Positions 47,771 to 60,924 of a stretch of 64,000 nucleotides of DNA are shown here, one piece after another (position 1 is the stretch's first letter; each line of letters opens with the position of its first letter). The DNA lies in assembly GCA_946902985.2 (NCBI GenBank), contig CAMPQE020000051.1, positions 1,116,001 to 1,180,000 of the forward strand, given 5' to 3'. This stretch comes from Meconema thalassinum (taxonomy: Eukaryota; Arthropoda; Insecta; Orthoptera; Tettigoniidae). The notes under the pieces are model-generated. The model was not told the DNA's origin. It ran no database searches and saw only the letters and a list, made by a program, of their open reading frames with translations. The position numbers and the translations under genes were made by a program.

Positions 47771-48056
47771 ATGGATTGCAGCAATAAGAAGCGTGTCCGC
47801 ACTTCGAATTTTTCTGAGGAAGAAAAGCACGTACTGATAGATGTTGTCACGAAATATGTAACTGTGGTTGAAAACAAGAAGACCGACGGGGTCACTTCGG
47901 AGGAAAAACGAAGAGGATGGATTGCAGTTGCGGAAGAATTCAATTCGAGATGTTTAACATTACGATCTTGGACCATTTTAAAAACAAAATGGGACAATTT
48001 GAAGGCACTGGCGAGGAAATACCACGCGGCATGCAAACTGGACACATGGATAACAG
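47771..48056 (+). CDS. Harbinger Myb/SANT-like protein, exon 1
   Basis: ATG at 47771 (MDCSNKKRVRTSNFSEEEKH) opens a Myb/SANT-like trihelix domain over residues about 12-92, with the hallmark tryptophans in RRGWIAVAEEF, RSWTILKTKW and the following DNLKALARK helix. The exon ends ACAG before GTGAGTTG (donor 48057), 95 codons plus one base. Joined to 51333-52069 it gives a 340-residue protein with no stop. In PIF/Harbinger elements this partner binds the transposon ends and brings the transposase to the nucleus (established for the superfamily). The frame also runs past the donor to a stop at 48115, so an unspliced short form is possible. Confidence 0.88.
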
Positions 48057-50139
48057 GTGAGTTGCTTTGTAGTATTCTTCTAGCCTACTTTATTAGGGCC
48101 TTTCCTTCCTGCTGAAAGATTTTGTAATGTTTTATACTGATCAGTATTTCTAATAACTGGAGGTTACCGTGCAACACTCTTTTTCCCGTAAATAATGCAA
48201 AGCTGCTTGTATGTGCAGTATGATTGTTCATGTCGACTGAATTTCGTTGATGGATAAGTTATTAACTAGGTTATGTAGGGTATTTAAATTAGGTTGAAAA
48301 TCATTGTATCAGGCGTGTGGTGTTTGTAGGAAGCAAATAATTTAAATTCTTGGAAAATGTTGATAACAACTATAATATTTCCGTTTGTTTCGGCTGTTGA
48401 AAGGCTGACATGCTTGTAGCCTACAGAGTTTTTATAGAAATTACTACATACCAAGTCTTGATTTCTTTTGTAGAGCATGCGATGAATTTTACAATACTAG
48501 ACATAGTAGGCTAGGCTATTTGATTTCCCAGCCACTTCCAAGCAATGTGGACAGCCTGTTTATCCAGGAATAGCTGCCATGAATATTGTAAAACATTACT
48601 ACAGGAATTCACAAGCTCATTGGAAGAAAAGCGTGGAACATTTTTTGGCTAGGGGCTGTTATTGTACATTTTCAGTATGCCAAGATGATTGCGGTTGGCA
48701 AATAAATAGCTGGAATAAATTGTAGGTTAACAAATTTGGCGTGGCGTTGAATGTGAATTGTGGAGCCGCATAGTGCTGTTGTTGCTTGTTATCTAACGAG
48801 GATGGTATTTCCGCGTTAATAAGACATAACAAGCAAATGGGCTGAACTGGGACTTATTATTCCCAGACCTCCTGGCTCGTAATGCAAACCTTTATTGTGA
48901 CCTCCACAGTAGTGACACTGGTTTTGTCCCAACCTTGGTCTAACCCAGCAGCGACGGATTTGTCCTGACAGTGGTTGATTGCAGCAACAACATATATTTT
49001 CTTGGAAATGTTAATGGCAGCATTGTACTGCTCGAGTCTAAGCTGCGTGGACCTGAGAGGAATGTGCATCGCAGACTATAAGTAGTGGTGGTGACGAGTG
49101 ATGCGGTTTCTCGGTCCTTGCGTAGTAACAGAAGCAAATACATTAGTCGGTGACTCAGTCACTCATTCCCAACGCCACACTGGTTTCGGAAAAGACCCAT
49201 GTTAGCAGTATTGGAATAGACGAGAATGTCGGGTAACACGGTGGGCTGTCGACAGGCTTGTCAATTCTCGCCTGCTCCTACCCTGCCTGTACTCTTCATC
49301 CCGCAAGTTCACAGAGCTTGGAACCGAGCAGTACTGTTATCCAACCTGGCGACTGATGTTTGTCTGATTATCACCGCAAAGTTAATACTTGGATAATTTC
49401 CTTATTAAATCGTGCATGTGGTGTTGCTTTAGTGTCCTAGCAGAGTTAATTTAATGACTTATGAAGTGATTGGAAAAAAATTACCAGTTATTTAAACAAA
49501 ACACTGCAGAACGGTCAATAGCTCGTCTCCCAAACTATTACGTTCAGAAACTAAATGGAATTTTCACTTAAAATATTTAAGCACTTGGAATTCAGGGTCA
49601 GTAGCTTCAAAATTTCTTGATGGTTGTGAACTACTATCAACAATGCCATACTGAGCGAAATACTATAGCCTAATTATGTCTCTTGAAACAAATATCAGTG
49701 TCAAATTTTGTAGGCGCACACAGGATTTCACAGGCTGCCAACCTGCATTCCAGCTTTCAGTAGCTCAACTATCTAGGCTACTGTATGTGGCTGACTCCGG
49801 TCGATAAAGAAGGATATATTTTTAAATGTTAAGTTTTCCCCTTCACAGTTCTGAAACTTTTCCTCAGTGTGTGGGTTTTGTCTATAGAGTAGGCCTAGTA
49901 ATTTTTTTAATTTATTTGGCAATGGTGTCATACCATATTCACCTCATACAGTTTAACAAAGTGAAATTGCTATCTACCACCAAAATATATATGAATAAAA
50001 TAACCAGGGAAATTATTTGCTTCATAATCAGTTTGTTGTCCCATTTAATTGCTGTGGATAATGTACAAGACCACTATTGTAGGCCTATACGTATTATCTT
50101 AAAATCTAGCGATTCTTTGACGGAAGAATAAACCGTCAA

Positions 50140-51030
50140 TTAATGCTGAATGTAAGTGGAACGTGGATTATTACACTTGCAGCAGACATGAATGTGACTT
50201 TTACATACCTTGTTTCATTTTCTGGGCGAATTTGCGTATTGAAATTAGGAACCCTGGCCACTACTGAACCTCATGTGCTAAAGTACGTAAATATATGCTT
50301 TTATTTTTGATCTTTTAAAAACGGCTGGCATGTTTCGACAGCACTTGCATCTCGCTCAACTGTCAACAAGGCAATTTCCACAATCCATTGGTGAATAAAA
50401 GATTCAATTCGGCACACTATGTAACGAACTGAGTGCTTTGCTCGAATGATGCACACTAGAGACAACTGGGCACTACTTTGTTTTACCGTAAGGGCAAGGT
50501 TGGCATACTGTCATGGTACTGTTTTGATGATTGATTTGAACAGTGGCGTTCACAGCTGTAATTTTCGCTATATAAGTCGTGATCCTATTCGGGATGGCTA
50601 GGTGGGTCACAGGCGGCGGAGGAGGAAACATCCTTTTTAAAACATCGCTCGTTCTATGTTCATTCAGTGCTACCGACCGTGATACATTATACAACAAACT
50701 TTCCCTAGACACAAAAAGGTATAAACTATGCACACATGTTAAATTCTATGTGTTAGAGGCTTTATATACAAACAGAAACCTAACCTGGTGCATAAGCCCT
50801 TGTAGTACAAGCAGCAATTCTCGCTCAGATAGTCATCGAACCTAGTAGCGACCAATGGCGTCTGGTCATGGAGCTTGAGAAGAGTACAGTGCAACATGAC
50901 AATTAAATTGAACTACTGGTACTAGAAGTAATTTATAACTCTCCACCACACCTCGCACTTGAACATGTCACTGCATTTGCATGCAACGATGCACTCTTTG
51001 AAACTATATACAACTAGTGACATGATTTCT
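50140..51030 (+). repeat. Repeat family X, copy 2, in the Myb-gene intron
   Basis: Aligns with 46500-47215 over its first part, and its second part (ACATGTTAAATTCTATGTGTTA, then TAGTAGCGACCAATGGC, GAAGAGTACAGTGCA) aligns with 58990-59260. It is the most complete copy seen. Confidence 0.8.
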
Positions 51031-51332
51031 CATGAATTCACTAGTTTATTTCAGCATCAGAGGCATTTTCTAGGTGTGGGTAGATAACCTAAACAGAATT
51101 ATATAATTCTCTATTTTTGGTCATTGAAACTGTAGAATTACATTTTTCCTTCATAGAAAATGTTGGGTATTCAATTTTGGAAGGAATAAATTCACATATG
51201 AATGTGAAATTACTTGGAAACTATTTAGATATTGTTCTTAACCTTCTTTTTTATTTTTAGACATTGTGTGTAGTGACTGGGATATGATTATTTTTGATGT
51301 TACAAATTTTGGCAATATGCTTTCTATTACAG

Positions 51333-52069
51333 GAGGAGGGGCATCTACATCACCTCCTGAGAATCCACTTTTGGAAAGGGTGAAAGCCTTGATTGGGACA
51401 ACGGTGGAAGGCCTCGACTCGCCTTATGACTGTGATGCTGATTACAGTATAACATCTATGGTGACAACAGATTTCAGCTCAAGCCAAGCCAACACACCAC
51501 TACAAATCCCTCTAGCCCCTGTTCCTACACCATTTCCCCAATCTGCCAGCCAATCCACCATCCTTGTGCCACCAATATCCCCTGTTCCCACACCATTTCC
51601 CCAGTCAGCAACTATCACCCGGCCATCAGAACCTTCAAACTTTGATGCAGTCTTTAATGCAAGTCTTGAAGCTGAAGAAGCATTGCAGATTGAGACACAG
51701 CAAACACAGCCATCACAGCCATCACAGGTGGTCGAGGCCGAAACCTGGGCAAGCTGGACTCCAGCGAAATTGAGGCAGCCCAAGTCTGCTGCTCTCCGGA
51801 CCGTCAGTGAATCACCAGTGACTAGGGTAATTGCAGAAACTTTGACGGGTGAATCCCCAAAAAGAAATCTGTGGGCAAATAGGAAGCGACCACTGGCAGA
51901 GAATAGACTTGTTGCTGCAAAACTGCAACTCGCAGAGCAGGCTAAGGAGCTTGCCAAGGACGAGGCTGATAGGCAGCAAGCGTTGTTTGAGGTCCAAATG
52001 AGACAAGAAAAGTTGAAAGTCAAAATTTTGCGTTTGCAGTATAAAAAATTAAAGAAAGAGTCAGAATGA
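51333..52069 (+). CDS. Harbinger Myb/SANT-like protein, exon 2
   Basis: The acceptor CTATTACAG (AG at 51331-51332) supplies GA to complete the codon left by exon 1 (G + GA), giving the ITGGGASTSPPEN junction, typical of this family. A Pro/Thr-rich middle contains two near copies of PVPTPFPQSA, then an acidic/Gln-rich stretch, and a C-terminal coiled coil of about 45 residues (LAEQAKELAKDEADRQQALF and beyond) suited to dimerisation. Stop TGA at 52067-52069; AATAAA follows at 52303-52308. The upstream continuation of this frame to 51266 is intron. The 3.3-kb intron holds repeat family X. Confidence 0.88.
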
Positions 52070-52074
52070 GTAAC

Positions 52075-54045
52075 TTGCTTTTTATTTTATTGTATTGCCT
52101 TTCTCCTTATTTGATCATCACCATACCCTTTTCCCTCAATCACTCAGAGCAAGAGCACATCATGAAAGCTGGCAGATTTTAATTCACTGGAATCTCATAC
52201 GTTGTAAATTCAGAAGAAAAGTTAAGTAAAGGTATTTCACAATTGAAATTTATTTCAAACCATTTTTCTATCCGGATTGAATTTACCCATACAATTTATA
52301 ATAATAAATTCCAGTGGATTAGCAAAAATTCTCGGCTATGCTCCTTCCCTCCATGCATGCCCTTGCTTCCTAAAGATCATCGTGCAACTTCAGAGAGCCA
52401 GTCAGTATCAGTATATAGCACTTTACTTGCAAAGCTGCAGTTGATCCTGGATTGGTAAAGGGGTAAATTGGAGGAGAATCCAGCTTTTTTTGGCTCAATA
52501 TTTTGTAAACATGGAATTTGCTTACACTTATATCGCTCCTTGTAATTACCAGAAAAGAGGTATGTTTCCAAGAATGGGTTAAAACTGGTTAATTTAAAAT
52601 GCAAGACATTCAATAAGTTTAACTATGCTGTTTTGGTCTTGATAACTTCTACCCATTCCAGACTGGTTCCTTTAAAACAGAACTTTATACTTTACATGCA
52701 TTCCATTGAAGATCACATAAATGAGTAGTTGGAAGTCCATATGGGAATCTGATTCATTATCATGTTTCTACTATTTCGGAATCTAATTTATTTGTTACCT
52801 AGGGAGCTTCCATGTATCGATCAACACTTGTCAAAGCAATAGGTTGTATTGATACATTGCAGCACTTCTACATATGGGAAAAACTAAGTAAACCTCGTTC
52901 ATAAATTGGACGACTCTAATGGCAGGAATGTTTTAGTACTTCAGACATAGATACCAATATGCTGCACTTGAGCATAGATTCCGAGGAGAAAGAAAAATGA
53001 TTAAAAGGCAAAGTAAAGCTCGTGTATGAACTTTCTCTTCTGAGAATTTTCAAAAGGGCCTTCCGTATGCTACAGAGACCCGTTTTGGGGCTGTGTATCG
53101 GGTGGAGAGCGATTAATCGCTGCCAGTCGACAAGCGTTTGTCAATTACACAAGAGCGGCTTGGGAAGTCCTGGATGCTGCCATGGCATTTATTACATACA
53201 CAGCTACCGTAGTTGAGATAATCAACACTTGCTGTGAGTACTGTAGCCAATCCCATAAAACATGGTTAGGCATAGAACAAAACATTGAATTTTTCATAAT
53301 GGAAACTCCAGAAGTCTTCCAGTAAATGTGTTTGTACATTTCAGTGCCATGCGATTTTTACTCGGGGAACCTTAAACGAAAGGCACACAGAAACAATCCA
53401 CATACTCTGGAGGTTGTCGAAAATTGCATAATGGCACTGATACTAAATATCAGTGAAGATGAATTACAGCGAATGTACCAAAACTTCCTACGTTTGTGCA
53501 GTGTGTTAAGAAAATGGACAGTATTTCCAGCAACTACTCTGAAATCCATGCAAGTAATGATTATTAAATACATAAACTTGTGTTGAATTAGTTGGGCACT
53601 ACGCTACTGCCAGCGCCTTGCTCGACAGCGGCTAGCCACTGTCCTGGCAATCGCACGGCGCATGCAAGGCTCAGTTTTGTGGGAAAGGCTCTCACTTTAG
53701 TAGTTTACATTAGGGATTCTCATGAGCCATACAAAATTTTGCATAGTAAAACCCTTCAGTGGGGGGGAGGAGGAAAGCCGGTTAATTCTTCTGTTATGGG
53801 CTTGCCATAGAATTATTAATCTGCTGATGGCCAACCATAATTTAAAAAATAAAGTAAAATTGTACTGCCAAGCTCCACCTATCGCACCCTGTTTTCACTT
53901 CCTCTCTGTGACGTCGTGCGCAAACCTACTTCACCGATTCCGTGGATGAGGTATAGAAGTTTGGATCCTTAAAACAACGGAAGATACTACATAAAATAGT
54001 ATATACTTTTGTTGGTCCCGTGTGGACTTCTACAATGCCCAATTT
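52075..54045. other. Between Harbinger genes; no gene supported
   Basis: Sequence 3' of the Myb gene and before the inserted LINE. Short open frames (for example 53326-53586) have no domain or partner. Confidence 0.5.
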
Positions 54046-54049
54046 ATTG

Positions 54050-56190
54050 AGTTAGTTATTGTTGTTTTAAGGGGAGGAACTAAGAGGTCATCTGCCCCTC
54101 TTAACACAGATTAAAGAATACAAATTTGGAATTGAATTTAAAATTTTGAGGTGGACACCTAAATTTAAAAAGACCAACGATTATTAAAACAAAAAATTAA
54201 ATAAAAATGAACAAAAATTACGGAAAAACAAAACATTATCATTCAAAAACGAACAAGTCGTTGAGTCAATGTTCAATGGAGAATTTAGATTGCTGGCCCT
54301 AACCCACTCTCACTTATAAAGCGGATAACGCGATCAGCAGCCACCGCGTCATCGGCTAATATAAGTTTGAGTGTCATCTGCAATCCAAGGTTTCTTCGTA
54401 AGTCAGCAAGATCCACTCGCTCGGTGAAAACGGCTCCACAGGTACAAAGTGGGGGGTCTTCCCTTCTCATCAGATATGAGTGGGTGGATCTTGTGTGACC
54501 TATCCTTAGCCTATACAAAATGACGGACTCTCTCTGTGACGAGCTCCGCCACATGCGAGTAGTTCCCTTGATCGCTCTCAGTTTACTGGGCAGTGAGTCA
54601 GCTAGCCACTGACTCTCCCAAAAAGCTAGAACTTGTCGGTGTAACTGAGAGCGAATATCTCTAGCGGGTACCTCCATTGGTCGAGGTGGTAGTGAGACCG
54701 CCTCTTTTGCAGCTTGATCCGCTAACTCATTTCCCACAATTCCCATGTGGCTTGGAAGCCACAGAAAGGTGATTCGAGTGTCAGCAGGGCACAGCCCGGC
54801 TAGTAGGTCGTGGATTCGCTGCACTAGGGGGTGTTGCGGGAAACATGTAGCAAATGACTGCAACAAACTCCGAGTCGGTACACACGAGAAAGTGGATTCG
54901 TGCATGCTGTAGTGCAAACTGCAGAGCTTCAAAGATGGCAACGAGCTCCGCAGTAAACACACTACAGGCCTCAGGCAAACAGATCTTGGTATTTGCACCA
55001 TCAATAACGTAAGCACAACCCACTTTCTCGTCTAACCTCGAACCATCCGTGTAGATAATGCCAGCGTCCGGAAATTGGTGAACTACGCTGTGGAACTACC
55101 TCCGTTTACCGGAGGCATCCGTGTTCACCTTTGTACCTCGGTGCAGATCTAACCGAATTTCCGGACGCGAGACTTGCCACGGAGGCACCTCGCTAGGTGT
55201 CCGGATCATACAGGGACCTACAGCCACTCCTATTTCAGTACACGAGCTATCAAGTGTAATACCAACCGGCCGAGTGGCACGAGGCCGGTTGGCATACCCC
55301 TGGTGGTTTTGGGTACCAAAGAGAGCTTGATAAGTCAGGTGTTGCGGCATTTGACGCACATTGGCAGCATATGTTGGCGTCTATAATTTAAAGGTGGAAC
55401 ACCCGATTCGGTGAGTAGGCTGGGTATCGGGCTGGTCCGGAAGGCACCGGTAGCCAACCTAACGCCACTATGGTGGATACTGTCCAGCATTTTCAAGGTT
55501 GCCGGCCTTGCTGAACCGTACCCCGCAGAACCATAGTCTAGCCGGGACAAGACGAGGGCTTGGTAGAACCGTAGCAGCACCGCATGGTCAGCCCCCCACG
55601 TAGTGCCACTAAGAAACTTGAGCATGTTCAGTTTCCTGAGACATGTCATTTTCAATTGACGTATATGGTGCTGTCAAAATGGAGCCCCAGGAAGCGATAA
55701 GTGTCAACCCTGAGGTGTAGTCCAGGGTGTAATAAATGTAGCCTCGGGAGCCGACAAAAATTGACGACGGAGGTTTTCGCTGCCGAGAAACGAAAACCCC
55801 AGTCGTGAGCCCACCTGTCGACCCGGTTGATGGCTAGCTGCAATTGCCGTTCCACGACTGCCATACTTCCAGAGCTGTAATGCAGAGCTAAATAGTCTAC
55901 ATACAGCGATGGAACTACCGCAGACACGGCGGTGGCAACAATGCCATTTATGGCAATCGCGAACAAGGTGACACTCAGCACAGAACCCTGAGGAACTCCA
56001 TTTTCTTGAGTATAGTATTGCGATAATGTCCTACCGACCCTTACACGGAAGAGTCGGACGGACATGAAAGTCGGTAGATTACCACGGAGTTCCCACTTGT
56101 GAAGGGTGGAAAGGATCCCGTAGAGCCATGTATTGTATCGATTGGGTGGAAGACCCACCCACGTTTTTAAGAGAGCTTTGATATCAACAG
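54050..56190 (-). mobile_element. 5'-truncated RNase H-bearing LINE (I/Jockey group), decayed
   Basis: Minus-strand pieces in successive frames: RT from about 56190 (LPPNRYNTWLYGILSTLHKW), GVPQGSVLSVTLFAIAING and SLYVDYLALHY in 56158-55652; thumb region 55655-55335; connection 55359-55096; RNase H 55025-54285 (AYVIDGANT, FTAELVAIFEAL, CTDSEFV, WLPSHMGIVGNELADQAAKE). The catalytic YVDD reads YVDY. The 3' UTR ends with CCTCTTAGTTCCTCCCC and AACAACAATAAC. Inserted in the Harbinger between its two genes; target duplication not clear. Confidence 0.9.
54285..56158 (-). pseudogene. LINE reverse transcriptase-RNase H pseudogene
   Basis: At least three frame changes (near 55655, 55345 and 55020) separate RT palm, thumb and RNase H, and the second active-site Asp is replaced by Tyr. 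The RNase H motif series D-E-D is recognisable: DGANT-like start, TAELVAIFEAL and CTDSEF, with LPSHMGIVGNELADQAAKEA near the end. The polymerase would have copied the LINE RNA at the insertion site; this copy is inert. Confidence 0.88.
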
Positions 56191-56194
56191 AAGT

Positions 56195-57690
56195 AACTTA
56201 TTGCATTTAAGACTGCTCATTCCACCCTTCAACGAGCAAGTGTTGTGAATTTTAGTGTGCTCTTTTAATACCTTTGCAGGAAAGATTGTTAATTCATTTT
56301 AAGGGTTTAGGACAGTTTGGTCATCAGCACTATGTACTTGGGCATGTATTGAACTTCTCTGATTACCTGTGTTCCTGTGATAACTCTAGCTGTGTGTGCA
56401 CAAAGGATGGGATAGGTGCCCTAGTACTTGAAATAGAAATACTATTCTGGCATTTTACTGGGTGTGAAAAAATAAAACTTAGGATAATATCTGCCAGCGC
56501 TAGAATTCTAACCTCTGATCTCCAAAATTGCTGCGGCTCACTATTGTGGTGCACACACAGTTATGCTGAGTGTTCTGCAATAAAGAGACTTCCATGCTGA
56601 CCATCACCATACACAGGGCTAAACTTTGGATTACAGCCGAGTTTTTGTTCGGGATGTAGTTTTTTAATTTACAGGTGTCCCTCCTTGAAGGAAACTATTG
56701 GTTCAAGAAGTCTTCCATTTTGTTTTTAATTAATTGAATAAATTCGCACAAGTGTGCACGAGAGGTAATTTTGTTTTTCTGACCTTTGTTCTGCTCCTGG
56801 CAGACACACATTTCAAAACTTGGAGATAACCTACGAAACAAATAGGCTTTCAGTAGAGAATAATTGAAGTAGACACTGGTGGCATCAGTACCAGGACATT
56901 TAATGTGAGCCTCTGAAGACAAACAAGTTAGCAGATATTTTCAGGAACTGGAAAACTGGATGGTGTGAAGGAATAAAGGAGATAATTATTTTAGGAGCTA
57001 TAAGGGTTTTATCTTAAGGATCATATTTAAAAGAAACTATATTCTTTCCCATATAACAATGTATTTCTCAAAGTAAAAATCCAAACTACATACATATATA
57101 TTATACAAACACAAACTTGCTGCCACTCTGTTGGGTGATTGTTCAGTACAGTTTACACATTACACATTCCAAAATTATTCTATACAGGTAAATTTTAGTG
57201 CATGCCTATAGTACAATTAAGCTTCCCGTGTACTCATCCACAATGATAAATTCTCGTGTGACATTTCTTAAAACACCTCTGGAATTTCATTAGTAAACTT
57301 ACTAGAGTAACGTCAGGCTTTAGAATTTGGGTGTGAGGATCATTCTCACGAGAGGGCAAATGCTGTAATGTCGATTCACAGGGACGGAAATATATGCATT
57401 AAAGCGGAAGTGACCACTATGCACGCAGAATTCTGCTGATATAGGCAGGGGAGTACCTGTAGTTTCCAACAACCTGCCATCTAATGACAATGTATGGTTG
57501 GGGTCTTCCGGCCTACGAATATAACTGACACCAAGCCTGTAACAACTGGACCCTACCCATCACCTAGTCTGACATGAATTGGACCTAACCTATCACATCT
57601 ATTAAGTTATCCTCTTATAGTACCTGTGATGAAGTAAAATAGAAGGTAACAATCAATGAGACTTTCATCATACAATAAAATTTTCTTAAG
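56195..57690. other. No gene supported
   Basis: Harbinger interior between the LINE and repeat family X. A 108-codon frame at 56274-56600 has no recognisable domain. Confidence 0.5.
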
Positions 57691-57699
57691 TACCGGTAC

Positions 57700-58190
57700 T
57701 GTACTGAAATTAGTCAAAATACATTTACTAATGATGAAAAATAAATCTGGAAATGATGTAGAAATGGACGTTTCCTCCTCAGCTGTCCATAACCCACCCG
57801 CCATCCTCCTTTTAGATTACGACATATAGTAAAATTCCAGCTGTGCCCGCCTTTCAGCGCGTGAATTACCATCAAATACAGTCTTGCCAACCCCGTGCTT
57901 ATGGTGCTGTTGTGTATATAAGCGGTACTGCAAAACAAATTTTTTTTTTTTTTTGTAATAGTAATATTTGTTGAATCCAGACCAACGGCTAAATCAATAA
58001 TATGGTTAGGTAGTGTGGCCCAGACCTCGTTAGCCATACCAGGGGTTGGTTGTTGTCATGCAGTGGGGTAGTCACGCATCAATAATCTTTACCCAGACTA
58101 GACCTTTGTGGTGTATTTTGTATCCCACATGCTGCCAACTGTAGTGATGTCAATGTGTGCCCCGTGGTAACAGTTGTCGAACACGGTTGC
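57700..58190 (-). repeat. Repeat family X, copy 3 (inverted)
   Basis: The reverse complement contains CACAGCTGGAATTTTAC, GGCGGGTGGGTTATGGACAG, GAGGAGGAAACGTCC and ATGTGGGATACAAAAT, matching copy 1 (46780-47100). Confidence 0.7.
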
Positions 58191-58919
58191 CATCGTTAAA
58201 TGAGCAATAAATAAAAACACATTTACGTAATTTAGCATATATTTCCTGTGCAGCAGTGACCAGGGTTTTAGTAAATTCTATTGGTAATGTCCCCCAGAAG
58301 ATGAAACAATGTATGAAAAACATATATTATCAAAATGCAACTATCGTCTGATACAGAATATTAATAATTAGATTAGGTTGGCAGCAATGAACAAAGGAAC
58401 TTATGGGCAGCTTGCAAAGAAGGTTCCAGGCATGCTCTAACACAGGCCATGCCAACGTGAGCACTTTCAGTGCTCGAACAGCAATGGTGCTTTTCCCTGC
58501 TCTCCTGCCCGTGTAGTGCCAGTAGCACAGTCCAACTTGGATGATGAGCAATGGATCGCTGACCTCGCTTTCATGAAAGACATCACTGGGAATTTAATAA
58601 ATGATTTAAATATCTCGTTGCAAGGTAAAAATAAATTAATTAGTACTACAGTATGTGTGACCATATTGAAAGTTTCAAATTGCAGCAAGTCAGCTTCAAG
58701 AAGGAAATTGGGACAATTTTCTCTCTCTCAAGTCCTTGAATTAAGTACTTATGAACTTATGCAGGTGCAGGTGCTCGCGAAGCACCCAAGTTGGGGTGGC
58801 CTGCTCTAACACAAGGGGTGGAGTAGCATGATGCTACGAGTCAACAGTGCTATTTGTGAAGGTGTCGTGGCAGTAGTATAGATCGTGATAGCCTACATTA
58901 CACTACAAAATTCCCCTCG

Positions 58920-59260
58920 ACACAAAATGGCGGCATCCATAACGTCATGGGCAAGACAAAGGTTTGAAAGATGCATAGCTACATGTTAAATTCTATGTGT
59001 TAATAAGGCTTTACATAAAACACAATCCTAACCCGGGTCTTACGCCCCAGACCCCTTGTTGTAGTGCAAGCAGGGACTTTTGTCCAGATAGTAGTCTAAC
59101 ATAGTAGCGACCAATGGCTTTAGAAGAGTACAGTGCATCTTTTCAATTAAATTGAACATTAGTAACCCACCATTACACATTCAACTTTAACACGTCGCTA
59201 CATCAGCATGTAACGATAACACTGCTTGGAACCTCATACAGCTGACCAATATCGTGGCAA
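58920..59260 (+). repeat. Repeat family X, copy 4 (3' part)
   Basis: ACATGTTAAATTCTATGTGTTA, AGTAGCGACCAATGGC, GAAGAGTACAGTGCA and CAGCATGTAACGAT correspond to 50740-51000. Confidence 0.75.
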
Positions 59261-59537
59261 TTCAAGCCAAAACATGAAACGTCCACACGTCATTGACTAA
59301 ATAATTTCCCCTAGACACGTACGTATTGCGGTATATACTTGAAACTGTGTTGTTTCCCTGATGCACATATTGCTTTCATGTAAGCACAGCCAGTACAATT
59401 CCAACAGCCTGAAATGCTAAGGTACAAAAATTGGTAATACTGAATGACATATCACTCCTTGATAACTTTTTCTAAAGTACAAAATTAGCCAAAATCCAAA
59501 TAAAGATGAAATACCGGTACTCCAAAAACTATCTGGC

Positions 59538-60429
59538 CTAATGGACATTCCGCAGTAGGTTCCGGAAGTAATGTACAAACTCCCGCCTTGTTGGATCAAA
59601 CAAACCTTGCTGACCTGGTGCACCGGGTTCACCTTCCATTTGCCCAAGTCGGAACAATTCACCCCATGGTTGGTGAAGTTCAGGATCATCTGGTGGGAGG
59701 TCCTCGCCAGTTCTACGCAACATATTGTGCAGGACAGCCGTTGCAACAATTATTGCCAAACATCTGTCTATATGCATCCTTATGCCTAGTGCCAAGACAG
59801 GAAAACGTCGCTTCCAAACTCCAAACATCCTCTCGATCATGGTCCTTGTCCGTATTTGGGACTCGTTGTATAAGTGTTCCTCTGGAGAGTTCGGATTAAA
59901 TATAGGAGCTTTAAGGTATGGTCTACCGTTATACCCTGAATCTACCAAGAGAACAGCATTGCCATACCTACCTTGCTCAAAGAGTGCCCGGCGGTAGGAG
60001 GCATTGAAGATGGTTAGGTCATGGGAACTGCCAGGCCACCTAGCCACAATATCAACAAACTCTAAATTTGAATTGCAGATCCCTTGAACATTCAGGGAGA
60101 AATACCCTTTCCTGCACCTATAAATTTCAGCTCCCTCGCCTCCTGGTGAGGCTACTTTCACATGGGTACAGTCCATGACCCCAACCACACGTGGAAATCT
60201 TGCCACTCCATAAAAATCAGTTTGAGCTTGGAGTATTTCTTCCTGGGTTTCTGGAAATTTAATAAATTGTGGTCTCAGCCTGGCAATAGCAGCACTCACT
60301 CTATGCACAATCCTGTGTGTAGTGGATGTACTGCAACCAGTAAAATCTCCTGCTGCTAAAAGTGTGCTCCCCGTTGCATAGTACCGTAGAGTGCACAGCA
60401 ACTGGTTCATAGGAGAAACGGACCGGTTT
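59538..60429 (-). CDS. Harbinger DDE transposase, exon 2 (catalytic)
   Basis: The acceptor CTTTTCCAG (AG at 60431-60430) leads into the frame NRSVSPMNQLLCTLRYYATG, the N-terminal helical part of HARBI1-like transposases, then the DDE_Tnp_4 catalytic core. In the spliced 364-residue protein the triad is Asp154 (GVMDCTHV), Asp231 (LLVDSGY) and Glu267 (MIERMFGVWKRRFP), so the last pair is spaced 35 residues as in functional enzymes; RWPGSSHD is also conserved. Stop at 59540-59538. No frameshift or stop. It would cut and join the 17-bp ends together with the Myb-like partner. Whether it is still active cannot be told from one copy, but all key residues are present. Confidence 0.93.
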
Positions 60430-60721
60430 CTGGAAAAGAAGAAAGTACCTTGATGAATGAATTATACAGGCCTACACATGAAACATAAAATAGCCTGCGC
60501 TAAAAAGTTGGTATAGGTTAGGTTAGCCTGGTCAAGCAAATACTGTGTCATGAAAAATAAATGCATGCTCATTTTTGTCCATATAGGCCTATTTGGATGA
60601 TGAAAACTACTCTAATCATTTTCATGCTCGTCGGTACATTAATTTATTAATGATTAATGATGTAGGTATACCTATTGGTTTTAAAAACTATTTTGCGATA
60701 GACCGAGGTAGGCCTACTCAC

Positions 60722-60924
60722 CTGTTTGATGGAAATTTCAAGTCATCTTCAATAATTTCCAGGACATCAACCGCAGACCTTTTACTTAGTCGAAACCTTG
60801 TTTCGAAGTCCTTGTCATCGAGCAAATCAAAAAATTCCACTCTTTCGGCAATAACTCGTGGACGTCTTTCAATAATAGGCCCATCATCATCCTCAAAAAT
60901 CAACCCGATCATATCTTCCGCCAT
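60722..60924 (-). CDS. Harbinger DDE transposase, exon 1
   Basis: ATG at 60924 begins MAEDMIGLIFEDDDGPIIER, an acidic N-terminus followed by the FFDLLDDKDFETRFRLSK segment that HARBI1-like transposases carry before the catalytic domain. It ends CAAACAG before GTGAGTAGG (donor GT at 60721-60720), 67 codons plus two bases; exon 2 supplies the third base of an Arg codon. The intron is 292 bp. Promoter elements are not evident; the start lies 236 bp inside the right terminal repeat. Confidence 0.9.

Noticed and set aside
51266..51332. Upstream extension of Myb exon 2 to an internal ATG
   Set aside because: Splice phase with exon 1 and the conserved TGGG junction place the exon start at 51333; upstream codons are intron.
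54040..56205. Target-site duplication AATTTATTG / AACTTATTG around the RNase H LINE
   Set aside because: Only an approximate match and not positioned exactly at the LINE tail.
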